From assembly GCA_016705125.1 (NCBI GenBank), contig JADIYW010000036.1, forward strand, positions 276,164 to 340,163: DNA of 64,000 nucleotides, given 5' to 3'. How positions within the stretch are numbered: the first letter of the stretch is position 1; each line of letters opens with the position of its first letter. The DNA is from Bacteroidota bacterium (GTDB taxonomy: Bacteria; Bacteroidota; Bacteroidia; Chitinophagales; JADIYW01). Under the pieces are notes generated by a model. It was given only the letters and a program-made list of their open reading frames with translations. It was not told the DNA's origin and ran no database searches. Position numbers and translations under genes: made by a program. Shown here one piece after another: positions 63,961 through 64,000 of this stretch.

Positions 63961-64000
63961 TTAATTTCTAAATTCAATTTTTTCAAAACTCCCAGGTGCA
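63961..64000 (-). CDS. 3' end of a gene continuing beyond the window
   Basis: On the minus strand the last 13 codons read APGSFEKIEFRN and then TAA. Position and spacing (11 nt before the small peptide gene) suggest the same transcription unit. Too little is visible to assign a function, and the frame could be accidental. Confidence 0.3.
   Translation of the reverse strand, partial: APGSFEKIEFRN

Noticed and set aside
1..64000. CRISPR arrays, tRNA/rRNA genes, insertion sequences, integrases or prophage genes
   Set aside because: I looked for regular direct repeats, tRNA arms with CCA context, DDE or tyrosine recombinase motifs and phage structural genes, and found none that could be supported.

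Overview
The window is about 64 kb of AT-rich chromosomal DNA from a member of the Bacteroidota. Lineage markers are the gliding genes gldA-gldF-gldG, three secreted proteins with type IX secretion (T9SS) C-terminal sorting domains, a MurF-Alr fusion, methionine synthase split into two genes, a Porin_10-type outer membrane protein, and TAnnTTTG promoter boxes ahead of many genes. A finer placement (Chitinophagales, Sphingobacteriales or a relative) cannot be fixed from this sequence. I saw no rRNA, tRNA, CRISPR array, transposase or prophage.

Layout. 0-5 kb: siroheme synthesis genes, a Rieske protein and the gldAFG operon. 5-13 kb: an outer membrane protein, an MsbA-like exporter, rbfA, a LolC/E-like permease, guaB and pheS. 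13-19 kb: a sulfotransferase, a FadH-like reductase, a YedK/HMCES protein and two convergent L,D-transpeptidases. 19-24 kb: two potassium-channel genes (one frameshifted), an XRE/S24 repressor with a clear operator-like palindrome, a gamma carbonic anhydrase-like protein and a GH1 glycosidase. 24-36 kb: recQ, manC, an omega-amidase-like nitrilase, a cyclophilin, a PLP enzyme, a zinc-ribbon coiled-coil protein, a Nif3-like protein, lpxK (frameshifted) and a porin. 36-46 kb: a T9SS cargo island with one very large adhesin-like gene broken by many frameshifts, an alpha/beta hydrolase, a decayed copy of a sorting-domain gene end and an SGNH hydrolase. 46-57 kb: M48 peptidase, LpxD-like acyltransferase, gcvT, a dinB-dnaE translesion pair, murF-alr and a YefM-YoeB toxin-antitoxin pair. 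57-62 kb: one-carbon/methionine module, with metF divergent from a SAM-I riboswitch that leads the split metH. 62-64 kb: accessory-looking DNA with palindromic repeats, a second copy of the metH 3' end, very small proteins, an unrecognised gene and a short Cys-rich peptide gene.

The most notable observations are these. The SAM-I riboswitch P1 strand is also the 5' arm of the downstream hairpin, which predicts unusual switch logic. The extra metH tail differs from the real one almost only at synonymous sites. A near-palindrome, GTTGATTATCAAC, recurs across the window. The repressor operator and a possible RiPP-like precursor at the right edge are also of interest. Several frameshifts lie in or near homopolymers and may be sequencing errors. 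The dense cluster in the 36-40 kb gene needs its own explanation.
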